A stretch of DNA of 64,000 nt from Ancistrus triradiatus (lineage: Eukaryota; Chordata; Actinopteri; Siluriformes; Loricariidae): NCBI GenBank assembly GCA_025084515.1, contig JAJAGP010000333.1, forward strand, positions 1 through 64,000, given 5' to 3'. The translations under genes were made by a program, and so were the position numbers. A model generated the notes under the pieces. It ran no database searches and had not been told where the DNA came from. It saw only the letters and a list, made by a program, of their open reading frames with translations. This document shows, piece by piece, positions 1 through 10,954 of this stretch (the stretch's first letter is position 1; each line of letters begins with the position of its first letter).

Positions 1-175
1 GTCCAAAGACATGCATGTTAGGTTAATTGACTACACTAAATTGGCATTGACTTGAGTGTATGAGTGACTTGTCTTGAGGTATCCTTGTGTGTGGATATAA
101 CCTTGTGTGTGTCTCTGAACATGGCCACTGATGCTGATAGAGACGTTAAATAAGTCAATAAATGTAAACGCAAGT

Positions 176-489
176 AGAGGTGGGCAATATAGCATCATGA
201 TAAATTTTTCCTATGTGAAAGATGTTTTTCTGAGCATATGGAAGATATCATCAGTGCTTAGAGAACACTGACCAACTGCATATTTCATTATAAAGAGTGT
301 AATTAGTCCTGTTTAATTGGATGAAGTGCAGCACATTTAGAATAAAAAACATTACTAAGTACGGGATAACATTTGAATAGTAGTTTTTAAGAATCTGTCA
401 CTACTGATGGATTTTGTCTAAATATCGTGTATCGTGAAAATGTCTTTAATTATCGCGATATAATATTTTTACCATATCGCCTACCCTTA
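176..489. mobile_element. Non-autonomous DNA transposon (MITE), hAT-like guess
   Basis: The left end reads GGTGGGCAATATAGCATC and the right end, reverse-complemented, reads GGTAGGCGATATGG, so the two ends are imperfect terminal inverted repeats about 310 bases apart. The inside has no reading frame. The family assignment is a guess from the TATCGCGATA-rich ends common in fish hAT-type MITEs. Confidence 0.5.
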
Positions 490-924
490 GTTGTAGGTCA
501 CCCTGGATAAGGGTGACTTAAATGTACAACTGCCTTAGACATTCGTCTACAAGTGAGCTTTGTATAAGTGGGGGCGTCTGTTCTTTTTTCAATATATATG
601 TTAAAAATTGCAAGAATGGTAATTAGATTTAAAAAAAGCTGAATAATTGCTACCACAGTCATTTTGTGGTGTGATTTTGATTTTGAAAATAGTTTATCAA
701 GATGTATCATACTTCCTTATGTCTACATAATTGCTTTTCATGGTGAATCAGCAAAAATGTTCAGCTTTAAAAAGTAAAATACTGCACGTAGTCAGTGTGT
801 GAGTCATTTATACGCCTCCTGTGGACCAGAGCGGGTACACGCTCTATAAACTTGTCAAAACCTAGGTGTAAAGCCCTTCCCATTGCCCTTTGTCATGTGT
901 TAACTTGTCTTTATCCACCTACAG
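490..924. other. Sequence upstream of sqor coding exon 1
   Basis: No gene or repeat is recognised here. The last 20 bases form a pyrimidine-rich tract ending in CACCTACAG, a good splice acceptor, so this is probably the end of a 5' intron. An untranslated first exon and promoter would then lie in this stretch or left of the window. Confidence 0.5.
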
Positions 925-1144
925 AAGAATGGCAGCGGTACTGACTTCACACCTGGCTCCCTTAAATAAATGCAGAAACCTGCTTTTCCTTCTGAACTCC
1001 CACATCCACACAAGCAATGGACTTTCTTCCAAAGAACACTTCAAGTTTGTGGTGCTTGGAGGGGGAAGTGGTGGCATTGCCATGGGTGCCCGCATGAAAA
1101 GCAAAGTTGGAGCAGAGCATGTGGCCATTGTGGAACCGAGTGAG
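925..1144 (+). CDS. sqor: sqor coding exon 1
   Basis: The acceptor is ...CCACCTACAG at 924 and the donor is GAG|GTACAA at 1145. The ATG is at 929, four bases into the exon, giving 72 codons in phase 0. The encoded protein starts with a hydrophobic/basic mitochondrial leader and ends in the FAD-binding beta-alpha-beta segment (VVLGGGSGGI) and HVAIVEPSE. The frame is clean. Confidence 0.92.
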
Positions 1145-2577
1145 GTACAAAATTCTATAGACTTTTCTGCTTTGTAGCTTATTTGCTATTACTAACCTTA
1201 CTTGCGAAACCAACCGTGTTATTTGTTATTTTTCTTTGGCGTGTACTTTGCTTCTTTTGAAATGTTGAAGGTTTGTTATAGGTTAAGTGTATTTATTTGG
1301 TAGATGCCTTTACCTAGAACAATTTACAACCAAGGCACACGACTGAGTAGTTGTCTCACTAGTGCACTGTGTTACAACACACCATCTTATCGTGGTACTA
1401 AAAATGATTGAGTACTGTTAGTGAATGGCTTATGTATGCAGTGATCTTTCAGCATTACTACAAAAAAGGTCCCCAAATAAATAGTCATATCCACAAACAG
1501 CAGTATATTTTGTTTAATGCAAACCTGGACAAATATGGCATAAAACCAAATTGACTGTTGTTGTCCAGACTTTCAGCTGTGTGCCAGTCACATGAAGGGC
1601 AGTTTGAACAGTTGTGTTTTATGAGTTGTAAAAAGGACATCATAGACTGCCAAAAGTTGTTGTGGCTTTTGTATGGTAAAAGGAAACAAAGGAATTTACC
1701 AAATATGGAATACTTTGAATGGGCAGCAAAATCACCTGACCTCACTCCCATTGCAGACTTGTGGGATTATTTGAAACAGCTGGTAAAATGAAACAGTCAA
1801 TCTACAAACTGAATTATGTACCTGTGTTCTTCACACACCCTGTCCTGCGGGTTATGGCCCAACTCCCTGCGAACATGAATTGTGTTAAGCTGGTATGAAA
1901 ATGAATGAATGACTAAACTAATGACAAGGGGTGTCTACATACTTTTGGAAATAAACCCTTAATAATATTGGAAAGGAACAGTTAATAACTGAATATCTAA
2001 ACTCTGCACCTTCTTTTATTCAAACAGTAATGCATGTGGTAGCCTAGTGGGTAAGGTACTGGACTATGGACCAGAAGGTCCAGGGTTCAAATCCCACCTC
2101 TGCCAAGCTGCCACTGTTGGGTCCTTGAGCAAGGCCCTTAACCCACAATTGCTTGGATTGTACCAATTGTAAGTCGCTCTGGATAAGGGCGTCTGCTAAA
2201 TGCTGTAAATGTAAATGTAAATGCATTAGACAATTCATACACAAAATACAGATGATAAAAATATCTAGGTTGCCTAACACTTGCACAGTTGGCATTTTGA
2301 TATAACGCACACAGTGGTTTTCAGTATATAATAATCTAAATGTCTTAACCTTAATCTTAATCTTATGTTACAGACGCATTATTACCAGCCCATATGGACC
2401 TTGGTCGGGGCAGGGGTCTAAAAGCATTAAATCGTCAGGGCGACCCACTGCCAATGTGATTGCCTTCTGGAGTCAAATGGGTCAAGTCCAAGGTCATGAA
2501 GATTGGACCCTAAAAACCAACACTGTCTTCACAGAGTCTGGAAAAAGAAGTGAGCATTGGTGTCCCATTTTGTGGTG

Positions 2578-2638
<61 letters not shown>

Positions 2639-5600
2639 ATGTTTAGCACTCAGACATATATTTTTCATATGGAATTAACTCGGCTACCGTAGCGTACCAT
2701 AAGTTTTATTTTCATGTGCCTATGTACAGCTTCAGGCAGTTACATAGGCGGGGTGACCAGAGTTTACTTTCTTACTTGACCTTATAGGTTCCAATTTGAA
2801 AATGTTTATTAAATAATGAATGACAGTATGTAATTTACTGTATGGCTGTATCTTTTTAGCTTTCTATGATTACCTGATTGTAGCACTTGGACTTCAGCTT
2901 CACTATGAGAAGGTAATTATTTGCTATTGAAAACAAATAAGATTCCTGATTTTCTGTTATGAAAAAAAGAGATCAGGCATACCTACCCTGTATTTATGAG
3001 TATGCCTCATTGATTTATCTTTCTCCCTGTTTTTTTAACATCCATTTATGGACCTGAGCTTTGTAATATTATCAGAAAAGTTGCAGAAACTGTTACTTTT
3101 CAGTGAAATGTTTTAGGTTGGTGTGTGAATTAAAAAAAAAAAATGAGAATTCTGCAAGTATATATAAAAACATTAATGTGTCTCTGTAACAATCACCCCA
3201 GAGTGGAGACAAATGTTTGGAAACAGGTTCCTGTCTAAGTTCAGTTGAAAAACACTGGCAGATAAGGGAAGAGCTACCAGAGCCTGATAACCAGAGCGCA
3301 ATCACAAGAATTCAAGGGTATTTAAGCCCAAGGCTGAGGCGAAGGTCAAAGGACAGAAATTAGATAACGACGAGTACAGCAAAGGATTCAGAAGAAGAAT
3401 TAATAAGACTAATAAGGAGGTAATGAGTAGTGATGTTGAAATGACATTCATTTCCTTTCTCAAGTGCATTCAACTCAATACAGCCTCTCCTGATAAGTGA
3501 GAAGTTAAGTAGGAATGCAAGTCCTATTAGGAGTCAAGCTGGGCCTCTAGCGTCACAAGCCACGGTCAGCGTGAACTCCTTAATAGGACTATTGTGGCGT
3601 GAGCTTTGCACACCTGTTGGTGGGGCTATTTAAGCACACCTTTGTCGCATCATCGCACTCGCTTGGCCATCAACACGCCTGGTTTCTTGAAGCGCTGGTT
3701 TTTGTTAGGGACAGAGGTAAGCTGGCGATTTGTTTGATCGTCAGCTATGAGCAGTCAGGAGGGACTGTACGGTACCCGTTCAAGGCCTATTTGTAGTGGT
3801 AGGGCAAGCTTAACTAACGCCGAGCTTCACCCTAAGCCGCCACCGACCTGAGCTCCGCCTATGAGCCGCTCGTGGCTAGTCCCGAGAGGTTCCGAGTCCT
3901 GTTCTGGACTTGTCGTGCCCTACCCTAACATTTAGACCCCTATTTGAAGGAGATTCCTGCCTCCTGGCACCTCCCTGGACGCCCATACACTTTACCCTGA
4001 GCCGTGTTTTGGGGGGTTGAGTGGGTTCTAGGGGCATTTAAGGGTGGCGAGATGAAGGGGGGTGGATACTATTAAGGGTCACTATTGTGGTGTGAGCTTG
4101 CTCCCGTGATTGCCGTGTGCCAGTTCTCTTTTGGCGCCATGCGCGCAAGTGGCGGACACCTGTTGGTGGGGGCTATTTTTTTAAGCACCACCATTGAGCC
4201 CACACATCATCGTCCATCACACGGGTGGTTTTTGACGCGCTGGTTTTGGTTAGGCGACAGAGGTAAGCTGGCGATTTGTAGGATCGCCCACTATGGGCAG
4301 TCAGGAGGCTGCTCGGTAACTGTCAGGGCCTAGTTGTAGTGTAAGGCAAGCTCATACTAGCGCCCACGGTTGCCGACTTCCTCTGCATTTTTTTGGGGAC
4401 TTGCTCGCTGTGGCAAAGCTCACCTCGCCTCCTCCCTCTCACGCTGTCATCCTCCCTCCTTCGCGCTTGAAAAGGACACTGTGCTGCTTAATCAGCCTTG
4501 TCCTTTCATTTTCTGCATCTGTGCCACGCTCCTGTAAGTGCGTAGGAGTTCCCGTGGCACACTTTAACGAACACTTCTAACCGACGCTTCTGCCCAGGGT
4601 TCCAGCCACTGCATTTGTTTTCTTTTTGTTGTTTTATTCACTTTATTTTGTGTATTCTATTTTTTTTATTTATTTATATTTTGGTTAACAATTTCCATCT
4701 GGAGCTAACTGCATTTGGATCCTAAAACCCATTTTACTTTTTGTTTTCATGGTTCGACAGGTTTTTAATATGGCGGACCGTAACAAGTCCATGATCTTGT
4801 GGGTCACAGACTAAAGACTTCCAATGAAAGTCAGACATCTGCCATCTGCAGAAATTCTCTGATGACTGTGCAGTGGTGTAGTGTATCAGGAATGGACTGC
4901 AGAACTTGTTAACTCGTTGTGTGGTGTGGGATGAGCCAGCTACTAATCAATGTGACTAAGACCAAGAAAATGGTCTGAATGAACTGAATCAGGTTCACAA
5001 TAGCCCTCAGAGAAGATCTCTGCTATTTTTAATCTTGTTTTTTTTTATTTTTTTTACATCTACAGTACTACATGCTTTAGTGCAAATAAGTCTCCATGGG
5101 GTCCTAAAAAGGTTAGCTTATAAGAGCCGATCGACTCCTAACGGATCTATTTTCATACATAAAGCGCACAAAACCTCTTAAGTTCCGTCGGAATGCTCAG
5201 TTGGTCTTTACCTGGCGCAGGGCGTCTCTTGCTTCCCCACTTCCATACCATGATTCGTTAATGTTGAATTCTCTCACAGCTGCTCTATGTCCATGTTGTA
5301 CTGAGTGACTGATAGCGTTGTTTTGAAATCGCTTCGAAAAATAAATGATGAATGCACGTACCCTAATGCTGAAGCACATACCGTATTACTCCGTATGCTG
5401 CGCACTACGGTGGCCGTGAAGCTTCGTAACTTACCAAGGCCGTGCTAAAAACATTTTGACAGATTTATGAATGCGCCGTGTACCCTCTACAATCGGTTCT
5501 AGGTCAGAAAGCCCAACCAGAATTAATTCATACATTAGACGCACCGCATTTTAAGGCGCACTGTCGATTTTTGAGAAAGTTAAAGGTTTTAAGTGCGCCT

Positions 5601-8600
5601 TATGGTCCGAAAAAATACGGTAAATGTAATACCGGAAATAAAAAAAAAAAAGGTCCATCTTTTAATTTAAGTAAATGTATTATAAGAAAAGCTCTAATCT
5701 TACAAATTAATTTTGGATGTGATTTGTGATTGTCATTCCAAAAATCATATCCAGTATTAAATCCACATGTCCCAAGTGAAACTATCAAAACCTACTAACC
5801 TCACTCTTTAAACTAGGAAGATTCTGATGACTTACATATTTATAAACTTGAAAATGGAAAGAAGAATGGAGAAACAGATTTTTTTCATATGGGCTCTAAA
5901 TCTATTCTGCTTTCTTTTATTTCAGATTAAAGGCCTTCCCGAAGGTTTCGAACACCCAAAGATTGGCTCAAACTATTCAGTGAAAACAGTGGATGAAAAG
6001 ACTTGGATGGCATTACACGAACCTTCTACTAAAGAGGGAAATGCCTCTCTTGTTTTCGTTTCCCATACTCCTGTGAAGTGTGCAGGGGGCTCCTCAGAAA
6101 ATTATGTACCTGTCTGATGCCTACATGAGAAAAATGTATTCATACCTTTGTACTTGTTCTTTAAATTTACGAAATGCCATTGAATGTCATAAAAGTATGA
6201 AATGAATGTCGTTCTAATGCTCCCGAAACGTACTGTTTAATAACATTTGTGGTGTAGTGATGTATGTATTGCAAACTTTCCACAGTTGGAATATGCTTGT
6301 CATGAATTATAATGCATGATTTCTTTCTTTCAAAGGAACAGAAAGAGGTCTAAAGCCAACATCATTTACAATCTCACATTAATCGTTGCCTGTTTTGTTT
6401 GGAGTGAAGTACTTATGTTCTTCTCTTGCCGACGCACTCTGGGAAATTGTGGAAAGAAACCGGACTCTGAACGTCAAACCTCAGAGAGAACCTCATAGAG
6501 GTCCGAGCAGACAAGCAGGAAGCCGTGTTCGGAGAACCTTGATAACCCTGCAGAAACTAAGTTTTATAAGGTAAAGAGCGTCCCCTTACCTTATTCAGTT
6601 CGAGTGGGGTACGTGTGTGGCCGGGGGTGCCGCGGGGGGCGTTGGGGCGGGGGTGTTGCCTTTCCTGGAGGGTTGCTCTTGTGGGTGCCTTGGGGGGGGG
6701 GGGGTTGGGGGGGAGAGGGGGCCCCTCGGTTCTTCTCTTCTCTCTGGTTCTCCCTTCTCCTTTGTGCGGTTCCCCTTTTTTCTTTTTTTTTTTGTTTTTT
6801 GGTGTTTTTAAGGCAATATAGTGACTATTGCCACTGGTTGGCTCATGGATTTGGATTTAAAAACTAGTTTTGAGATGCTCCCATGTCATTACTCCTCCCT
6901 ATGGGACCACCTGCAGTACTGAAAGGCCTCTTCATTGGAAGACGATGCCAGGCACGCTGATGTGACCTCTAGGAAAACCCCAAAACCGCACAAGAATGTA
7001 CGCTAATGTTTTTGGAATCGGAGACTGCTTTTATCAATCTACCAACATCCAAAACCGCAGCTGCTGTAAGGTAAAAACCATGTACAAAGGATTTATCAGG
7101 CTTAAAAAACCGGTTTGGAGAAAAAAAAGGTGCATTATCTCAACTCACTGTACAACCACTTCAGAAATCTAATTTTCAGCCGCATTAGAGAACATGTTTT
7201 TAAAAAAAGTGTGACCATTTTTTTGTACTGTCATTTACATTTTTATAGCGCACAGTTGGTGTTTCTTGATAGGACCATCCTACCAAAAGTGATGAAGAAA
7301 AGCAAAGCCTGATAATAATAAGTCGTCCTGTCCTTGTATTTTGATTTAAGAAGTTCTTATGACGAAGTCCCTAAATGCTAGTTTTCCAAAATTTTTCATT
7401 CAATGATTATTATTTTTATTAATACTTTTTTTTGAAATATTAATTTTTCCTATCCTTCTTGCAGTACGATGGATCTTACACCTCTTGCCCCCTTGCTAGT
7501 CACAAGCTACAATACAGTATATGCTGGCCGAGTTTGACTATAATGGACAACCTCTAGAGATCCTTTCCATCCTAGACCAGAGCAAGGAAAGCAGAATCAT
7601 GTCCTATCATATGAACACAGCTGACGTGATTTTTGTACCCATCCCCTGTACTGGCAATGGTCTCTTAGGTGCTTCAGTCCTCTTTACAATATTTATCACT
7701 GGACTGTGGCCCTAATTTACTAAGAGAATTACTTTTAATTAGTGAGAAGGCCGATCTTGCAATGTGGTAGTGTACGCATGTTATTTGAACATGTTGTACT
7801 TTAGTGATTTTATGCGAAGGTTTATTGACTATAATTGACAACACATTCAAAGTATATGTAGATGTGTTTTTACTGGACACATGTACCATCATACAGTGGT
7901 GCTTGAAAGTTTGGTGAACCCCTTTAAGAATTTTCTATATTTCTGCTAAATATGACCCCACTAAAACATCATTCAAGATTTTCACACAAGTCCTAAAACC
8001 CTAGATACAGAGAAACCAGTTAAACAAATGAGACAACAATATTATACTTGGTCATTTACTTTATTGAGCCGAAAATGATTTCCCAATATCTACATATTGA
8101 GTGATAGTGGCAAAAGTATGTGAACCTCTAGGATTAGCAGTTCATTTAAACCCGGTGACTATTAGAGTCAGGTCTGTTTTCAAATCAGTAGGATGACAAT
8201 CAGGTGTGAGTGGGCACCCTGTTGTATTTAAAGAACAGGGATTCTATCAAGTCTGCTCTTCACAACACATGTTTGTGGAAGTGTATCATGGCTTCCCTGT
8301 CTTTCGAACAAAGGAGATTTCTGAATCTGGACCCCAGAAAAGAGTTTGTTTATTCTACAACAGGCTGGAAAAAATGGTTACAAAACCATCTCTAAACGAG
8401 TGTTTGGACTCCACCACATCCTATCAGTCAGACAGATTTGTGTACAAATGAAGGAAATTCAGGACCATTGTTACCCGACTCCCCCGGACCAACAAAGATT
8501 TCACTCCAAGAGCAAGGAGTGTAATAGTTGGTGACCCCTCCGAGGTCACAAAGGACCCCAGGGTAACTTTTCTAAACAACTGAAGACCCTCTCTCGCATT

Positions 8601-10524
8601 GGCTAATCGTTAATGTTCATGAGTTCAACACCCATCAGAAGAACACTGAACAACAATGGTGTGCATGGCATGGGTTTCACCCCCCCCCCCCCCCCCCCCC
8701 CCCCAAGAGAAAGCCAACTGCTCTCCAAAAAGAACATTGCTGCTCGTTATGCTTTTTTCAGTGGCACTAAAGATGACGTGGACAAGCCAACGAGGCTACT
8801 GGAAGAATGTTTTGTGACGGATGAGACCAAAATAGAACTTTTTGGTTTTAAAAGAACAAGCGTTATGTTTCGGGAGAGAAAGGAAAACACTGAACTTCCA
8901 GCATAAGAACACCTTATCCCCATCTGTGAAACATGGTGGAGGTAGTTTCCGGTCGTGTGTTTGGGCCTGTTTTGCCTGCATCTGGGCCAGGACTGGCTTG
9001 CCATCAATGATGGAACAATGCAATGAACTTTGAATGATATCAGAGAATTCTAAAGGAGAATAATCAGGACATTTCTGTCCATGAAACCTGAATCTCAAGA
9101 GAAGGCGGGGTCATTGCATCAAGACAAACGACCCTAAGCACACAAGTCAGTTCTTACCAAAGAATGGTTTTTTTCTTTTTTTTTTTAAGAAAGAATAACG
9201 TTAATATTTTGGAATGGCTAAGTCAAAGTCCTGACCTTAATCCAATCGAAATGTTGTGGGAAGGACCTGAAATGAGCAGCTAATGTGAGATGAAACCCAC
9301 CACATCCCCGAGCTGAAGCTGTTCTGTCCGGAGGGGGAATGGGCTAAATTCCTCCAAGCCGGTTTGCAGTCTTCCCTTCTCTTCTTTGTGCTGATCAACA
9401 GTTACAGGAAACGTTTAGCTGCAGTTATTGCTGCACAGGGGGGCGTCAACCAGATACTGAAAGCAACAGGGTAACATACTTTTTCCACTCACTAATATGT
9501 AATATTGGATCATTTTCCTCAATAAATAAATGACCAAGTATAATATTTTTGTCTCATTTGTTTAACTGGGTTCTCTTTATCTACTTTTAGGACTTGTGTG
9601 AACATCTAATTATGTTTTAGGTCACATTTATGCAGAAATATAGGAAATTCAAAAGGGTTCACAAACTTTCAATCGCCACTGTATCTCAGACAGATCAGGA
9701 TGTTGAAGGGTAGAACATTACTGTGGAGAAATGCTTGAAACATGATCAGAATTAATAACTGAATACAGTTCTTAATAGCCAAAATATGTCATGGGGCTGG
9801 TAACAAACCAGCATGCACATTGTACTTGTATTGATAGGATTTCCAAAAATAATTATTTGGTTAATGTTAGTATAGAAGTGGAAATTAAGTTTTGTATTAC
9901 ATTTTCCTTTGATTTGGGGGGTTAACACTCTGCTACACTGTATGTGTATAAATGTATAGATCGATCTACACTAATAATCCAAATAATTAAGCTGTACAGT
10001 AGATCAGGGGTTTCCAACTTTTGGGGCGTGGGGGTATCTGGGGGCACAGGAAGGCAAATGAATACTGTACACAGTAAAAATGAAGAAAATAAAGTGACAA
10101 TGCATAACACTTGTAATAATTTAGATGCGCAAAATGCCTTTCAGGCATGATAATTACACAGTGTGCCCCCTAAATCAGTTCACTTGTCTTGAGTGTATTT
10201 TGGAATTTGTAGAAATGCCACTAAATGAATGTCCATTCAGGCAAAGATGCCAAACAGATAGGACAGGTTATTTTGTTCATGTGCTAGACACAACTCTGTT
10301 TAAATGCTGTTAGTAAAGGACAGTAAGCTGTTTCTAGTGGAATTATCATGCATTTCTACAAATGCAAGGCTTCAGTAAATCAGGGCCTTTGTGTTGCATA
10401 CTGTGGTTTTACAACAGTTATGATTTTCCATGTTTTTTGCTTATTAATTTCTTGTTCTTTTTAAAGAGGACTATGGGGAGGCCCAGGACCATACCGAAAG
10501 CTCATGCATCTTGGGATGAAATAG
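929..10524 (+). CDS. sqor: Sulfide:quinone oxidoreductase, mitochondrial (gene span, frame interrupted)
   Basis: SQOR is an inner-mitochondrial-membrane FAD enzyme that oxidises hydrogen sulfide and passes electrons to ubiquinone. Nine coding exons are visible: 929-1144, 2374-2549, 2860-2912, 5926 to about 6137, 6336-6570, about 6860-7070, 7249 to about 7320, 7465-7668 and 10467-10524. The first encodes a basic, Ser-rich leader, then the FAD-binding GGGSGG loop (residues 46-51). Later exons match family segments such as QPIWTLVGAG, KIGSNYSVKTV, VKCAG, NVFGIGDC, LPTSKTAAAV, LAEFDY and the C-terminal RKLMHLGMK before TAG. Exons 2, 4, 5, 6, 7 and 8 can be followed only by changing frame several times, although residues stay conserved. 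This suggests sequence error more than decay, but a true pseudogene cannot be excluded. Identity is firm; integrity is not. Confidence 0.88.
1550..1795 (+). mobile_element. Tc1/mariner transposase relic
   Basis: A degenerate frame ends in WAAKSPDLTPIADLWDYLK, the usual third catalytic segment (SPDLNPIE..W) of Tc1-type transposases. The rest is decayed. A Tc1-like end (CTACATACTTTTGG) lies downstream near 1933. Confidence 0.6.
2035..2224 (+). mobile_element. tRNA-derived SINE, family S, copy 1
   Basis: It has the box A-like GTGGTAGCCTAGTGGGTAAG, box B-like GGTTCAAATCC, a shared body, and a LINE-type tail ending in repeated GTAAAT. This is the clearest full-length copy in the window. Confidence 0.85.
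2374..2549 (+). CDS. sqor: sqor coding exon 2 (frameshifted)
   Basis: The acceptor is TTATGTTACAG and the donor AGAA|GTGAGC. It begins HYYQPIWTLVGAG, then needs at least three single-base removals (near 2413, 2463 and 2506) and a two-base addition (near 2534) to read on through SGRPTANVI, PSGVKWVKSKV and the following conserved residues. The length of 176 is one base over the phase-compatible length, consistent with that tally. Confidence 0.85.
2577..2636. repeat. Poly(A) run of about 58 bases
   Basis: This is a long uninterrupted A homopolymer in the intron after sqor exon 2. It is either a retroposon tail with no body recognised upstream or an assembly expansion. Confidence 0.9.
2860..2912 (+). 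CDS. sqor: sqor coding exon 3
   Basis: It is 53 bases between ATCTTTTTAG and GAAG|GTAATT. It reads FYDYLIVALGLQLHYEK without interruption, matching the conserved segment that precedes KGLPEGF in the next exon. Confidence 0.88.
3593..3821 (+). repeat. Promoter-like direct repeat, unit 1
   Basis: It shares blocks with 4085-4363: TGTGGCGTGAGCTT, CACCTGTTGGTGGGG, CTATTTAAGCAC, ACAGAGGTAAGCTGGCGATTT and GTAGTG...GGCAAGCT. The TATTTAAG block resembles a TATA element. This unit lacks about 50 bases present in unit 2. Confidence 0.7.
4085..4363 (+). repeat. Promoter-like direct repeat, unit 2
   Basis: This is the second unit, in the same orientation and about 490 bases downstream of the first. It may belong to a retrotransposon LTR or a tandem 5' UTR promoter, but the family is not recognised. 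Confidence 0.7.
4830..5010 (+). mobile_element. LINE reverse-transcriptase scrap
   Basis: The + strand frames give SDDCAVV-like, then a W..N.L..N..KTKE-like pattern. These resemble the FADD catalytic region and following segment of fish non-LTR reverse transcriptases. It is heavily decayed. Confidence 0.45.
5090..5626. mobile_element. Non-autonomous DNA transposon ending in ...AAGGCGCAC...TACGGTA
   Basis: The right end holds GACGCACCGCATTTTAAGGC and GTGCGCCTTATGGTCC before ATACGGTA. The left third has CATAAAGCGCAC and a second TACCGTATTACTCC lies near 5380. The repeated 'GCGCACC/GGTGCGC' words are typical of a widespread fish MITE. Exact ends are uncertain. Confidence 0.5.
5926..6137 (+). 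CDS. sqor: sqor coding exon 4 (frameshifted)
   Basis: The acceptor is TTTATTTCAG. It opens IKGLPEGFEHPKIGSNYSV, then is broken around 6020-6060 and again at a run of five G near 6082, where one G too many shifts the frame. Past that point another frame gives PQKIMYLSDAYMRK. The 3' boundary is uncertain by a few bases (likely donor AAT|GTATTC). Confidence 0.8.
6336..6570 (+). CDS. sqor: sqor coding exon 5 (frameshifted)
   Basis: The acceptor is CTTTCAAAG and the donor TAAG|GTAAAG. Conserved words KRSKANIIYN, FGVKY, ADALWEIVE, NLIEVRADKQEAVF and ENLDNPAETK are all present but spread over three frames, with roughly one indel every 20-40 bases. Confidence 0.82.
6604..6800. repeat. G-rich then T-rich low-complexity tract
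   Basis: The + strand has at least seven G runs of four or more, including one of twelve, followed by CT/T-rich DNA. It lies in the intron between sqor exons 5 and 6. It could form G-quadruplexes, or its length could be inflated by homopolymer error. Confidence 0.8.
6860..7070 (+). CDS. sqor: sqor coding exon 6 (frameshifted, 5' edge uncertain)
   Basis: It carries EMLHVTPP-, GPPAVLKG-, SSLEDDA- and YANVFGIGDC-like words in several frames, then LPTSKTAAAV. The donor is GTAAG|GTAAAA at 7071. The acceptor could not be placed confidently. Confidence 0.75.
7249..7320 (+). CDS. sqor: sqor coding exon 7 (3' edge uncertain)
   Basis: The acceptor is CATTTTTATAG. With the two bases left from the previous exon it reads SAQLVFLDRTI and then KVMKKSK. 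A one-base excess before the end produces a stop in the literal frame. Confidence 0.72.
7465..7668 (+). CDS. sqor: sqor coding exon 8 (frameshifted)
   Basis: The acceptor is ATCCTTCTTGCAG and the donor TTAG|GTGCTT. It begins YDGSYTSCPL, then LAEFDYNGQPLE and DQSKES, matching the C-terminal part of SQOR. Indels break it in at least three places. Confidence 0.82.
7894..9681 (+). mobile_element. Tc1-like transposon, family A, copy 1 (defective)
   Basis: It is bounded by TA and by ends CAGTGGTGCTTGAAAG... and ...TCAATCGCCACTG, which are inverted repeats. It sits in the last sqor intron. The transposase on + is shattered by many single-base insertions relative to the copy at 25 kb. Recognisable words include DEKTKIEL-type and KHGGGS. 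A run of 24 C replaces normal sequence near 8681. Confidence 0.85.
10467..10524 (+). CDS. sqor: sqor last coding exon
   Basis: After TTTTTAAAG the exon reads GLWGGPGPYRKLMHLGMK and TAG with no break. This is the conserved SQOR C-terminus. A polyadenylation signal follows 118 bases later. Confidence 0.87.
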
Positions 10525-10641
10525 AGGCTGCAAGAAAGCAAACAGGGGAGACCAGCGTTGTGCAAAATTGGTACCTTATTTTACTAAAGCGTGATCATAA
10601 CATACTAGCTGTACTGTTGTACCAAGCTGTGATTATTTGTT

Positions 10642-10647
10642 AATAAA
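10642..10647 (+). other. sqor polyadenylation signal AATAAA
   Basis: A canonical AATAAA lies 118 bases past the sqor stop codon. It is followed by AT/T-rich sequence, suitable for the 3' end of the transcript. Confidence 0.6.
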
Positions 10648-10954
10648 CATAAATGACTTTTTTTTTACCTGTTTCTCAAAATCAGTTTAATACAAACTGA
10701 CTGAAAATAAAACCAACGTGTAGTGCTTTTCATAGACAATGAAAATCAGATTTCAACAACCACTTTCTGTAGCGTCAACCTTTTCTTGAGCTTAAACTTG
10801 AGCAGGCCCACCTTCACCTCCTAGTGTCACTGGCTGTAAATGGGATCATGTGTACAGGTTAAGAACCCATGCTCTAGCAAGTTACAGTGGGTTAAACATT
10901 TCATCATAAGTGCATAGAGTAAATGTTAGACAAAAAATATTGGTTTTTGCTTAC

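Noticed and set aside
2035..2110. tRNA gene candidate from box A and box B
   Set aside because: The same head recurs with a fixed body and tail in about ten places, so it is a SINE. No cloverleaf with a proper acceptor stem.
6604..6867. Gly/Pro/Phe-rich open frames in three phases
   Set aside because: By-products of G- and T-rich low complexity in a sqor intron.
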